The notes: a model not told the origin generated them from the sequence alone. 64,000 nt of DNA from Halorubrum salipaludis (GCF_002286985.1 NZ_NSKC01000005.1:186001-250000); one strand, 5' to 3'. Positions 52,965 to 61,510 are shown, counted from the stretch's first letter. Numbers and translations are program-made.

Positions 52965-53347
52965 CGGAACCGCCGCTCCTCCGATAAAATTCGGGCGTTG
53001 CCGACGAGTTGGTCCGTCTCACGGCCGCGACTCCGCGGACCCGATCGTGATCGAGTTCGAGGCGACCGAGTCCGAGTGGATCGAGTCCAAGGAAAGCCGC
53101 ATTGGCGGCGTCGTTGGCACGGGAAGATACCGTTTCCGTTGAGCTGGTGTGTGGCTGTCATATTCACGCATGAAATCAGACCCTACCGATCGGTAAGTGT
53201 AGGATATAATTTATGATTATTCCTATGAGTAGATGGGCACGATATATATACCTGTCGTGGAGACGATCGACGAGCGGCTCTTTCCTGTCGCTACCGAGCG
53301 GCATCTTCGGGAGCGGCGGTTCGCTCACGAGACCCGCCGCTTCCCGG
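52965..53347. other. Intergenic region with an AT-rich island, no gene
   Basis: A 383-base gap. Left part: promoter of the DUF11 gene. Right of about 53160: an AT-rich island with overlapping TATA-like motifs (GGATATAATTTATG, ACGATATATATACC). Short frames exist but none has a conserved-looking product. The island could be a promoter for an unseen small RNA or a remnant of foreign DNA. Confidence 0.5.
52984..52990 (-). promoter_or_regulatory. TATA box of the DUF11 lipoprotein gene
   Basis: TTTTATC on the minus strand, 20-26 bases before the ATG. Confidence 0.55.
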
Positions 53348-53587
53348 TCAGGGGAGTATCGTGAAGCTCGCGTACAGCATGAACAGCGCGAGACCGGCGA
53401 CGATGATCCCCATCACGCGCATCAGTAGGATCCGCGTCCCGCTCGGTTCGATCGTCTGTGTCGAGCCGTCTGGGGAGCGCAGGTTCCATCGGGTCATTCG
53501 ACGGGGGAACGCCGCCATCGCCAGCGCGCCCGCGGCAACGAGGAGGGGGACGACGGCGAAGAACAGTCGGAAGGGAGCGGGGAACAT
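53348..53587 (-). CDS. Small two-helix membrane protein (DUF6199-like)
   Basis: A 79-residue protein with a helix at about 5-28 (LFFAVVPLLVAAGALAMAAF), a polar middle carrying WNLRSPDGSTQTIEPSGTRILLMRV, and a second helix at about 56-78. The layout resembles the small DUF6199 membrane family, but this is from memory and uncertain. No operon partner. Confidence 0.65.
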   Translation of the reverse strand: MFPAPFRLFFAVVPLLVAAGALAMAAFPRRMTRWNLRSPDGSTQTIEPSGTRILLMRVMGIIVAGLALFMLYASFTILP

Positions 53588-53703
53588 GGCCGAGGGTACG
53601 ACGCGAACGCCCCGAAAATCTTACGCCTTCTGAGCGTTTCCGCGGGGCTCGCGACCGCTTCGAGCGATGCCGTTAGTTCTTGGTCGGGGTCGGAACGCTA
53701 TCC

Positions 53704-54195
53704 TCAGTACCCGCCCGGCAGCCCGAAGACCACGGCGAGCGCGAACAGCGGCACCGCGGCGACGACCGCGTACCACAGCCCGGCGGCGACGAGGAGGACC
53801 CACGTCGAGACGCCGTACCCGGTCGGGTCCCAGTCGACGCCGAGCCGCGGGAGCCCGAACACGGCGACCGCCGGGGCGGCGACCGCCGTGAGGGCCCCGC
53901 CGACCAGCGCGGTCTCGACGAGCGCGTTGCTCCAGGCGGCCCCGGCCGAGTCGACGAACCCGACCGTGAGTAGGACGCCGGCGAGGTACGGGACCGAGAG
54001 CGCCAGCGCGACGCCGACGTACGACGGTACGAGCCGGCCCGCGGGCGGGAGCGAGCGGAACAGTGCCCGGAACCGCGCCGCGATCAGGAAGGGGGACCAG
54101 AGCACCGCGGCGACGACGCCGGGGAAGACGAACAGCGCGAGCGTGAACAGCCAGCCGGTCAGCTCACCGGCGACGCTGGCGAGACCGAGGACCAT
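53704..54195 (-). CDS. Hypothetical polytopic membrane protein
   Basis: A 163-residue protein with four to five hydrophobic helices: about 10-35 (GWLFTLALFVFPGVVAAVLW), 57-80 (GVALALSVPYLAGVLLTVGF), 88-112 and 130-160. I do not recognise the family; the pattern is reminiscent of Yip1/DUF-type haloarchaeal membrane proteins. I chose the ATG at MVLGLASV; a far longer frame on this strand runs antisense to pyrC and is an artefact. Divergent from pyrC. Confidence 0.7.
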   Translation of the reverse strand: MVLGLASVAGELTGWLFTLALFVFPGVVAAVLWSPFLIAARFRALFRSLPPAGRLVPSYVGVALALSVPYLAGVLLTVGFVDSAGAAWSNALVETALVGGALTAVAAPAVAVFGLPRLGVDWDPTGYGVSTWVLLVAAGLWYAVVAAVPLFALAVVFGLPGGY

Positions 54196-54248
54196 ACGCC
54201 GTCTCTCGTCGGACGTGTCAAACGCTTTGTGGTGGGTCGAACCACCAC

Positions 54249-54256
54249 GATTTAAG
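54249..54256 (+). promoter_or_regulatory. TATA box of pyrC
   Basis: GATTTAAG, 24-31 bases before the ATG; leaderless spacing. Confidence 0.6.
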
Positions 54257-54279
54257 CGCCGCGCCGCGAGCGCGTACCC

Positions 54280-55626
54280 ATGCTCATCACGGGTGCGGAG
54301 CTGGCCGACGGGCGGGTCCGCGACGTTCGGGTCCGAGGCGGGACGGTCGACGCGGTGGAACCGACGAACGCTGGACTCGACGCCGACGCGGGGGAGCGCG
54401 TCGTCGACGCGCGGGGGCGCCACCTCCTCCCCGGCGCCGTCGACGTCCACGTCCACTTCCGCGAGCCGGGCGCGAGCCACAAGGAGACGTGGACGTCGGG
54501 CTCGCGGGGCGCGGCCGCGGGCGGGGTCACCACCGTCGTCGACCAGCCGAACACCTCGCCGCCGACCGTCGACGGCGACGCCTTCGACGAGAAGGCCGCC
54601 CTCGCCGCGCCGTCGCTCGTCGACTACGGGATCAACGGCGGCGTCACCGGCGACTGGGACCCGGAGAGCCTCTTCGAGCGCCCCCTGTTCGCGCTCGGCG
54701 AGGTGTTCCTCGCGGACTCGACCGGCGACATGGGGATCGCACTGGACCTGTTCGAGGACGCGCTCGCCGAGGCGGCCGCCCGCGACGTGCCGGTCACGGT
54801 CCACGCCGAGGACGAGACCCTGTTCGACGAGGGCGCGCTCGACGGCGACCTCGGCGGGGTCGGCACCGCCGCGACCGCCGACGCCTGGTCCGCCTACCGG
54901 ACCGCCGAGGCGGAGGCCGCGGCGGTCGAGCGCGCGCTCGACGCCGGCGCTGAGAGCGACGCGCAGGTGCACATCGCCCACACGTCGACGCCCGAGGGGA
55001 TCGACGCGGTCGCGGAGGCACGGGCGGACGCGACCGGGGACGCGCCGCCCACCTGCGAGGTGACGCCGCACCATCTCTTCCTCTCGCGCGAGGACGCGGG
55101 GCGGCTCGGGACCTTCGGGCGCATGAACCCGCCCCTGAGGTCCGAGAAGCGCCGCGCGGCCGTCTTCGAGCGGCTCCGCGACGGCGACGTCGACGTGGTT
55201 GCCACTGACCACGCGCCCCACACGGTCGCGGAGAAGCGACAGGGACTCACCGACGCGCCGAGCGGCGTGCCCGGTGTGGAGACCCTCTACCCGCTCCTCT
55301 TGGAGTCAGTCCGGAAGGGGAACCTCTCCTTGGAGCGCGTCCGCGACGTGGTCGCCGCCAACCCCGCGTCGATCTTCGGGATCGAGGGGAAGGGCCGGAT
55401 CGAGCCCGGCGCCGACGCGGACCTCGTGGTCGTCGACCTGACGAACCCCCGCGAGATCGAGGCCGGCGCGCTCCACGGCGCGGCCGGCTGGACCCCCTTC
55501 GAGGGGCTGCTCGGCGTGTTCCCGGAGCTGACCACCGTCCGCGGCGAGGTCGTCTACGAGCGCGACCCGGTCACCGGCGCGGAGTCGTTCGGCGAGCCGG
55601 TCGGCCGGAACGTGCGGGAGGCGTAG
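54280..55626 (+). CDS. pyrC: Dihydroorotase
   Basis: A 448-residue amidohydrolase that cyclises carbamoyl aspartate to dihydroorotate in pyrimidine synthesis. Metal ligands HVHFREPG give H57 and H59, with further histidines in TPHHLFLSRED and the aspartate in VVATDHAPHT. The position where class II enzymes carry the carboxylated lysine reads GEVFLADSTGDMG, fitting class I dihydroorotases that lack it. PPLRSEKRRAAVF and GVPGVETLYPLL are conserved late regions. It is followed by a long repeat-bearing gap. Confidence 0.95.
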   Translation: MLITGAELADGRVRDVRVRGGTVDAVEPTNAGLDADAGERVVDARGRHLLPGAVDVHVHFREPGASHKETWTSGSRGAAAGGVTTVVDQPNTSPPTVDGDAFDEKAALAAPSLVDYGINGGVTGDWDPESLFERPLFALGEVFLADSTGDMGIALDLFEDALAEAAARDVPVTVHAEDETLFDEGALDGDLGGVGTAATADAWSAYRTAEAEAAAVERALDAGAESDAQVHIAHTSTPEGIDAVAEARADATGDAPPTCEVTPHHLFLSREDAGRLGTFGRMNPPLRSEKRRAAVFERLRDGDVDVVATDHAPHTVAEKRQGLTDAPSGVPGVETLYPLLLESVRKGNLSLERVRDVVAANPASIFGIEGKGRIEPGADADLVVVDLTNPREIEAGALHGAAGWTPFEGLLGVFPELTTVRGEVVYERDPVTGAESFGEPVGRNVREA

Positions 55627-55762
55627 CGGAGGCGGGCGTGGGATCGGCGGATCGGCGCCGTCGGAACCCTATTACACGCACTATTCGGTTCTGAACGGGC
55701 GGTCGCCTGGGAGTGCTTCTCGATCGATAGCGGGAGTGGGTATATCGAGACGGTGGGTCGGA

Positions 55763-56256
55763 TGTTTATAAGTGGTTGAGCCGGGTCGTTGGCGGGTGTT
55801 TATAAGTGTTCGTCGATAGTACGATGACGGCCTCCAAAGCCCCAGTCGCTCGATTGTAAGTGGTCGCTGATGACTCTACGATGAAGACTCCCAAAGCCCC
55901 AGCCGCGCTCGGCTCCCACAGCTCGCTGCGCTCCTCGCCCGCTCACTTCGTTCGCGGCCTGCGGTGCTTGCGTCGCTGGGGTTCGCCGAGCGCGACTGCC
56001 CCTTTGAGTCCCGCCCCGCACAGCACCGCAGCCTCACGCCTCCCCAGCCTCGTCGGCCGGCGCTTATAAGCGCCGGCCGACTCCAGCGAGGGACGGAGTC
56101 CCTCGAGCAACCGGGCTTCGCCCGGTGACAGCCGGACGTAGTCCGGCGACCTCGCGCGTGTTGCTCGGCCGCAGGGCGGCCTCGCAGGCACGCGCCAACT
56201 GCATCTTCTTTATAAACGATTGTCGCCGTCGCTCACAGTCGTTTAAATATTGTATT
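55763..56256 (+). repeat. Structured intergenic repeat, copy B
   Basis: The second full copy, in the 753-base gap between pyrC and the PGF-CTERM gene. TTTATAA motifs at 55763-55771 and 55799-55805 head the element. CCAAAGCCCCAG occurs twice (55834-55845 and 55890-55901). The long stem is 55900-55912 with 55986-55998 (12 of 13 pairs). Next is CTGCCCCTTTGAGTCCCGCC, identical to the other copies. Downstream are a perfect 30-base palindrome at 56052-56081 centred on TTATAA, and hairpins at 56088-56104, 56110-56126, 56131-56147 and a nested one to about 56195. TTTATAA...TTTAAATA ends it as in copy A. Flanks 55627-55762 and 56257-56379 hold no gene. Confidence 0.85.
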
Positions 56257-56379
56257 TCGCCACCATCTTGCGAGACTTACTCCCGTCGTCGATCAAAATG
56301 CAGGTTCGGTCTGTTATCTGATTCAGGTGGATACCGATAGAAACGACGCCTCTCGACGTGCTCTCTCACCCTCGCTCCG

Positions 56380-58497
56380 CTACGCTCCCCGCCGGCCGCG
56401 ACGCGCCAGCGCTCCGCTGGCGAGAACCACCGAGAGGAGCGCGACCGCCGGCCCGAACCCGGGCGCCCCGTCGACCGGGATCGGGCCGTCGCCCTCGACC
56501 GCCACCGTCGTCGACGCCTCGTCGGTCAGGCCGACGGCGCTCACCGTCACCTCTCCGGCTCCGCTAACTGTGATTTCTTGCTCGATCGTCGCCTCTTCCC
56601 CGGCGTCCAGCCGCACCGGGACGGTGGCGATCGTCTCGCCGCCGACCCGGAACTCGATCTCGCCGCCGGCGGGGACGGTCGCGTCGTTGCCGACGGTCGC
56701 GGTCGCGACGACCGACTCGCCGGCGTCGACCCGGCTGCTGTCGACCGAGACCCCGCGGACGCTCGGGCGGGCGGGCTCGGAGACGGCCACGGTCAGGCGC
56801 TCGCTCCCGATCCGGACCTCGTGCTCGCCCGGCTCGTCGAAGCGGTGTTCGAAGCGCTCGACCGTCTCCTCCCCGCCGTCGAGCGACCCCGACCGGTTCG
56901 CGACCGGCTCGCCGTCAACCGACAGCGTCAGGTCGTAGCTCCCGGCCGCGCCGCCCGTGTTGGACGCGACGACGGAGAGCGCCAGCGACTCGCCGCCGAC
57001 CAGCTCGACGGGGTCGCGGGCGACGGTCCGGTTCCGGTACTCGCCGGTCGCCCGCACGCCGTCGTCCGCGAGCGCGTAGCCGACCTGCGCGGGCGTCTCG
57101 CCGAACGCCGCCGCGTGGGCGTCCCGGTCCCACGTCTCCGCTGTCGTCTCCGTGGTCGTCAGGCGCTCCGCGTCGGCGCGGACCTCGGTCGCGGTCGCGT
57201 CGTCCGCGCCCTCGGCGGCCGCCGCCTCGACCGCGTCGAGGATATCCTCGTTGGTGATCGGTCCGTCGGCCTCGTTCAGCTCGCGGAGGACCGTCGCCAG
57301 CGACGCGGCGCCGTCGGTCTCGGCGCGGAGCCGGCGGTCGATCTCGCCGGCGACGAGCGCACCCTTCGTGTAGTCGGCGTTCCCCTCCCACGTGTTCGGG
57401 TCGGCGAGGACTGACGAGGCGTCGGGCTCGCGCTCGCCGCGCGCCAACGTGGCCTCGAACTCGTCGAAGTCGGCGGCGCCGCGCTGGAGCGCGAACAGCG
57501 CGGCGTAGTGGGTCGCGCTCGCCTCCGTGATCCACCGCCCGCTCGACTCCGTGCGATACGCCTGTCGGGTGTGGACGTACTCGTGGGTCCAGACGTCCGC
57601 GGCCGTGCCCGCGGGCTCCTCGTCGCGGACCCACAGATCCGCGTCGCCGGTCTGGAGCCCGCGGACCGCCCACGACACCTCGCCCGTGGGCGCGGCGATC
57701 GCGACCACCTCCGCGCCGCGGGCGCCGACCTGCAGCGCGGTCGACGCGTCCGCGAAGACGCCGAACACCTCGTCGGGCGTCGCGACCGGCTCCGCCGCGT
57801 CGGGGACGATCAGCCGGTACCGCTGGCCCGCGGCCTCGCGGACGTGCTCCTCGTGCGGCCCCAGGAACGCCATCGACCGGGAGGCGACGCCCTCGCCCGC
57901 GACGACCGTCTCCCGGTCGAGCCGGACCTGTCCCTCGTACTCGCCGGTGTACGACCACGCCGCGCCGACGCGGGGCGTCCGGACGAGCGCCCACTCGCCG
58001 GCGTCGACGAAGCGGTAGGTGCCGTCGACCGCGAGGGGCCCCTCCCCCTCGACCGTGTCGTTCGCTTCGGTCGCGTAGGTGAGCGAGGGGTCCGCGGTCT
58101 CGCCGTCCCACTCCCAGACGGAGCCCTCGCTCCCGTCGTCGTCGGCCGGCTCGAACCCGTCGGCCTCGACCGCGCCGCCGTCGGCGACGCTAAGCAGGGT
58201 CACTTCGAGCTCGGTGACGCGGTCGGGGATCTCCGCCCGCGTCGTGACGCCGACCGTCCCGCGCTCGTCGGTCTGGGCGAGCTCGCTTCGCAGCCGGATC
58301 ACGTCGCCGTCGTCGGTCTGTGCCACCGCCTCCGAACCGCCCGGAGACCGGTCCGAGAACGACTCGACCGCGGGGTTCGCAGCTTCCGTCGCGCCGGGAG
58401 CGCCCCCGACCACTGCCAGCGAGGCGATCAGGAGCGCGGCGACGGCACACGCGACGGCGGCGGTTCGAACGCCGGCGGACGACGCGGACCGACTCAT
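56380..58497 (-). CDS. Secreted gluzincin-like metallopeptidase with PGF-CTERM anchor
   Basis: A 705-residue exported protein. A signal segment (residues 8-35, TAAVACAVAALLIASLAVVGG) is followed by a large N-terminal beta domain and a peptidase-like domain with HEYVH (305-309) and a downstream glutamate in RWITEASATHYAAL (E325), the zinc-ligand pattern of gluzincins. Two Ig-like beta domains follow (about 515-590 and 590-670). The tail PGFGPAVALLSVVLASGALARRGRR is a PGF-CTERM signal: archaeosortase A target, cut and lipid-anchored to the S-layer side. The 15-residue spacing between HEYVH and E325 is shorter than in classical M1. The start is at MSRSASSAG. Confidence 0.85.
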   Translation of the reverse strand: MSRSASSAGVRTAAVACAVAALLIASLAVVGGAPGATEAANPAVESFSDRSPGGSEAVAQTDDGDVIRLRSELAQTDERGTVGVTTRAEIPDRVTELEVTLLSVADGGAVEADGFEPADDDGSEGSVWEWDGETADPSLTYATEANDTVEGEGPLAVDGTYRFVDAGEWALVRTPRVGAAWSYTGEYEGQVRLDRETVVAGEGVASRSMAFLGPHEEHVREAAGQRYRLIVPDAAEPVATPDEVFGVFADASTALQVGARGAEVVAIAAPTGEVSWAVRGLQTGDADLWVRDEEPAGTAADVWTHEYVHTRQAYRTESSGRWITEASATHYAALFALQRGAADFDEFEATLARGEREPDASSVLADPNTWEGNADYTKGALVAGEIDRRLRAETDGAASLATVLRELNEADGPITNEDILDAVEAAAAEGADDATATEVRADAERLTTTETTAETWDRDAHAAAFGETPAQVGYALADDGVRATGEYRNRTVARDPVELVGGESLALSVVASNTGGAAGSYDLTLSVDGEPVANRSGSLDGGEETVERFEHRFDEPGEHEVRIGSERLTVAVSEPARPSVRGVSVDSSRVDAGESVVATATVGNDATVPAGGEIEFRVGGETIATVPVRLDAGEEATIEQEITVSGAGEVTVSAVGLTDEASTTVAVEGDGPIPVDGAPGFGPAVALLSVVLASGALARRGRRGA

Positions 58498-58742
58498 GGG
58501 TACCGTACCGCACCCGCCGACCATAGGGCTGTTCGTGGGCGCGTTGACACGACGCGGTCGTCGGGCGGACCGGATCCGGCCAGTCCGGTCGGGCGGGAGA
58601 GTAAGGGGGAGGGAGCGTGTGACAGGTCCCTCCGTGGGAGCCGTGTGGGGGCGGGGGTATAGTTATGCGGTGCTTGAGGGGTCATTGCCACCCGTGTGTA
58701 ACCGCCTCCCGTGCGGAACCGCCTCCCGAGCGATCCCGGACC

Positions 58743-59681
58743 TCAGATCGCGCGGATCCGCGTCGTCCAGAAGTCGCGGAAGGCGTCGTCGAGCGCCTCC
58801 CGCGGCTTTCCGGTCGCGTCGGAGCGGTCGGTGACGTCGGCGTACTCCCGCATTTCGCCGAGCACGCTGCGCTCGCCGACGACGATCGTCCGGTCGATCG
58901 GCGGGTCGGCGGGGGAGTCGTCCCCGTCCGCGTCCCGCTCTCCGAGGTCCGCCAGCGCCGCGGTCGCCTTCTTCAGGTGGTCGTCGATCTGGCCCTCGCG
59001 CCGGCGCTCGAACCGGCCCTGCGAGAAGCCCCCCTTCGAGTGGGCCTCCTTCACCTCGGAGGTGAACCCCTCGAAGTCGACCCGCTCGTCGCCCTCGTAG
59101 ACGCCGAGCGCGAAGGTGTCCGACCGGACGAGCGCGAAGGCGAACCGACCCGTCGGGCGGAACCACGCGTCCTCGAGCCGGAACGCGTCGTCCCACCGGT
59201 CGAACGACTCCGGCTCGATCGGAGGGGAAAGCGCCGCGCTCACCGCGCCGGTGTCGTCGGCGACGACCACCGCGGGGGCCGCCCGGCGGACGAGTCGTGC
59301 CCGGTCGCCGAACCACTCCGCGACGCTCGTCGGCACCGCGTCCTCGTCCGGGACGAAGGCGGTGAGGAGCCCCTCGGGGTCGTCGCTTTCGATCGCGCGA
59401 AAGCGTCCGAGCGCGTCGGCCACTCGGGGACCTCGGAGGTCGCTGACGCGGCGGAACTCGACCGACTCCTCCTCGCTTTCGGTCCGGTTCAGGCGCTCCT
59501 CCAGCGACTCGATCCGGTGTTCGAGTTCGTTGACGCGCTCCTCGGCGCGCTGGCGGTCGGCGACCGCGTCCGACCGACGCTCCTCCTCGGCCTCGGCGCG
59601 GCGTTCGAGGTGGCGCTTCTCCTCTTCCAGCTCCTCGATCCGCTCTTTCAGCTCGGCGCGCCCGAGCAGCCTGTCGATCAT
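58743..59681 (-). CDS. Vms1/ANKZF1-like (VLRF1) peptidyl-tRNA hydrolase
   Basis: A 312-residue protein. An N-terminal coiled coil (about 8-70, highly charged) is followed by a release-factor-like domain (about 75-235) with GGFSQGR at 217-223; the glutamine Q221 is the position of the catalytic glutamine in Vms1/eRF1-type VLRF1 domains. A C-terminal portion (about 235-312) resembles eRF1 domain 3 (PIDRTIVVGERSVLGEMREYADV). Such proteins free nascent chains from stalled ribosomal subunits (ribosome quality control). The start is the ATG at MIDRLLGRAEL. It lies right before repeat copy C. Confidence 0.82.
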   Translation of the reverse strand: MIDRLLGRAELKERIEELEEEKRHLERRAEAEEERRSDAVADRQRAEERVNELEHRIESLEERLNRTESEEESVEFRRVSDLRGPRVADALGRFRAIESDDPEGLLTAFVPDEDAVPTSVAEWFGDRARLVRRAAPAVVVADDTGAVSAALSPPIEPESFDRWDDAFRLEDAWFRPTGRFAFALVRSDTFALGVYEGDERVDFEGFTSEVKEAHSKGGFSQGRFERRREGQIDDHLKKATAALADLGERDADGDDSPADPPIDRTIVVGERSVLGEMREYADVTDRSDATGKPREALDDAFRDFWTTRIRAI

Positions 59682-59741
59682 ACCCGAACGGCGACCCCCG
59701 ACGACCTAAAAGGTGCGTCTGTGGTGGATCCCTAACGAAAT

Positions 59742-60090
59742 TCGCTTATAAAAACCAGCGGTGGCGCGTGCCTCCGAGGCCGCCTCGCGGCCGAGGAGCA
59801 CGCGCGAGGGAGTCGCTGGCGGCGATAGCCGCCAGCGACAGGGCGAGAGCGAAGCTCTCGCTTGCAACCGGACGTAGTCCGGTGACGAGGTTGGGGAGGT
59901 GTGTGGTGCGGTGCTGTGCGGGGCGGGACTCAAAGGGGCAGCCTTGCGGGCGGCGTAGGTGACACAAGCACCGCAGGAACGAGCGAAGCGAGTGACGAGG
60001 AGCGCAGCGAGCGTACGCCGCCCGCAAGGCTGGGGCTTTGGAGGAGTTCGCCGTTGATCCACGGTCGAACACTTATAAACAACCGATAAC
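59742..60090 (-). repeat. Structured intergenic repeat, copy C (inverted)
   Basis: The third copy, on the minus strand, between the Vms1-like and DUF5802-like genes. Reading from 60090 to 59742: TTTATAAGTGTTCG, then TCCAAAGCCCCAGCC; a perfect 19-bp stem (60014-60032 with 59939-59957) enclosing GAGCGAAGCGAG-type hairpins; CTGCCCCTTTGAGTCCCGCC; hairpins ACCGGAC.../TCCGGT and GCGAGAGC.../GCTCTCGC; a 12-bp hairpin with GATA loop at 59812-59839 in the place of the TTATAA palindrome; nested hairpin; and a TTTTATAAGCG end. No coding sequence. The remaining flanks 59682-59741 and 60091-60129 are featureless. Confidence 0.85.
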
Positions 60091-60129
60091 GACGACGGAA
60101 ACACTGGAAACGGGAGCGACCTCGTAGTA

Positions 60130-60474
60130 CTACGCGTTCACGTGCGGCTCCCAGCCCTCCCACCGCAGCAGGGTCTCGGCGCGGTCGGCGTCCGCCAGCA
60201 ACACGTTCCGCCGGTCGGGGAGCGTCTCGTCGGCGATCTCTTGCGGGATCGCGAGCGTGCCGCTCGGGACGTCGTCGTCGCCGCCGACCGGGATGTGGCC
60301 GCCGCCGACCTTCATCACGAGGGGGGCGTCGAGCCGCTCGACCCCCTTGCCGTCCGCGTACAGCTGCTCGTTGACGTGCTCGTGGTCCGCCCGCTGGATG
60401 ACGGCGCGCTCGCCGTCGTGGGGTTCCACGTACAGTTCCCCCAGGTAGTAACCGCTCGAGAATCGCTCGAACAT
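60130..60474 (-). CDS. Haloarchaeal DUF5802-type protein
   Basis: A 114-residue small cytosolic protein beginning MFERFSSGYYLGELYVEP, a start I recall for haloarchaeal DUF5802 proteins. Two or three beta strands with YVEP...RAVIQRADHEHVNEQLY and a C-terminal helix follow. Function is unknown. I chose the ATG before FERFSS; eight residues upstream would be unlikely. A TATA-like CACTTATG lies about 30 bases upstream on the minus strand. Confidence 0.8.
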   Translation of the reverse strand: MFERFSSGYYLGELYVEPHDGERAVIQRADHEHVNEQLYADGKGVERLDAPLVMKVGGGHIPVGGDDDVPSGTLAIPQEIADETLPDRRNVLLADADRAETLLRWEGWEPHVNA

Positions 60475-60503
60475 ACTGTGCGTGGTAACCTCTGGCACGC
60501 CCA

Positions 60504-60513
60504 GACATAAGTG
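60504..60513 (-). promoter_or_regulatory. TATA box of the DUF5802-type gene
   Basis: CACTTATGTC on the minus strand, 30-39 bases before the ATG. Confidence 0.45.
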
Positions 60514-60589
60514 TTTCTCGCCCGTGATCGACCGTGATAATCGGGGGTGACCCGCGCCTCTCCCGGCCTTACTCCTCGTCTGACCGGCC

Positions 60590-61510
60590 TTACTCCCCGT
60601 CCGACCGCCGCGCGACCTCGTGGCGCCCGAATCCGTACCGCAGGCGGTTCGCGAGCCGCCGCGAGAAGCGTCCCTCGTTCCGGGAGTCGAACCGCTCGGC
60701 GAGCGCCTGATAGATGATGGGGACGGGAACCTCCTGTTCGAGCGCCTCCTGCACCGTCCACGTTCCCGTGGATCCGCCGGCGACGTGGTCCGCCACGTCG
60801 CCGAGATCCGACCCCTCCTCGCGGAACGCCTCCTCGCAGAGCTCGAGGAGCCACGACCGGATCACGGCGCCGTTGTTCCACGTGCGCGCCACCGACTCCA
60901 TGTCGAGGTCGTAGCGGCCGTCGGTGAGCAGCTCGAAGCCCTCGCCGTACGCCTGCATCAGCGCGTACTCGACGCCGTTGTGGACCATCTTCACGTAGTG
61001 GCCCGACCCCGACTCGCCCATGCGGTCGTGGCCGTCCGGGCCGGTCGCCACCGCGTCGAAGACGGGCACCAATGCCTCGTAGGCCCACTCCGGGCCGCCG
61101 ACCATCAGCGAGAAACCCGCTTCGGCGCTGGCGGGGCCGCCCGACGTGCCGCAGTCGAGGTACGCGGCGTCCGTCTCCTCGGCGCGCCGCACCGACGCCT
61201 GGAACTGCGAGTTCCCGCCGTCGACGACCACGTCGTCGGCGCCGAGGTGCGGCTCTAAGTCCGCGAGGGTGGCGTCGACCGCGTCGCCCGCGGGGACCAT
61301 GAGCCAGATCCGCTTGCCGTCCCCCTCGCCCGCCCTGTCCAGCCGATCGCAGAGGTCCGCGACCGAGTCCGCGGCGGTCGCGCCCGCCTCCGCCGCCTCC
61401 GCGGTCGCCTCCGCCGAGAGGTCGAACGCGACCACGTCGTGGCCCGCGTCGAGCGAGCGATTCACCACGATCTGCCCCATCCGCCCGAGTCCGATAACGC
61501 CGAGTTCCAT
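60590..61510 (-). CDS. gnd: Decarboxylating 6-phosphogluconate dehydrogenase (NAD-type, short form)
   Basis: A 306-residue enzyme that oxidises 6-phosphogluconate to ribulose 5-phosphate and CO2. The dinucleotide motif GLGRMGQ is at 7-13, and substrate/catalytic motifs are VDGGNSQF, DCGTSGGPASAEAGFSLMVGG and YVKMVHNGVEYALMQAY. The short length (about 300 rather than 470 residues) marks the NAD-preferring GndA/YqeC-like form. The start is the ATG before ELGVIGLGRMG; a 63-residue extension is unlikely. Divergent from the cupin gene. Confidence 0.94.
   Translation of the reverse strand: MELGVIGLGRMGQIVVNRSLDAGHDVVAFDLSAEATAEAAEAGATAADSVADLCDRLDRAGEGDGKRIWLMVPAGDAVDATLADLEPHLGADDVVVDGGNSQFQASVRRAEETDAAYLDCGTSGGPASAEAGFSLMVGGPEWAYEALVPVFDAVATGPDGHDRMGESGSGHYVKMVHNGVEYALMQAYGEGFELLTDGRYDLDMESVARTWNNGAVIRSWLLELCEEAFREEGSDLGDVADHVAGGSTGTWTVQEALEQEVPVPIIYQALAERFDSRNEGRFSRRLANRLRYGFGRHEVARRSDGE

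Noticed and set aside
53213-53428. Small plus-strand frame starting at an ATT-rich island
   Set aside because: It begins with an alternative start in the AT island, then runs antisense to the small membrane protein; no domain or ribosome site supports it.
55860-56069. Small open frame in repeat copy B
   Set aside because: Its product is explained by the repeat sequence; the matching frames in copies A and C are not aligned.
58498-58742. A possible short peptide in the gap between the PGF-CTERM and Vms1-like genes
   Set aside because: The frames are Pro/Arg-rich without a promoter at the right distance; composition fits noncoding high-GC sequence.
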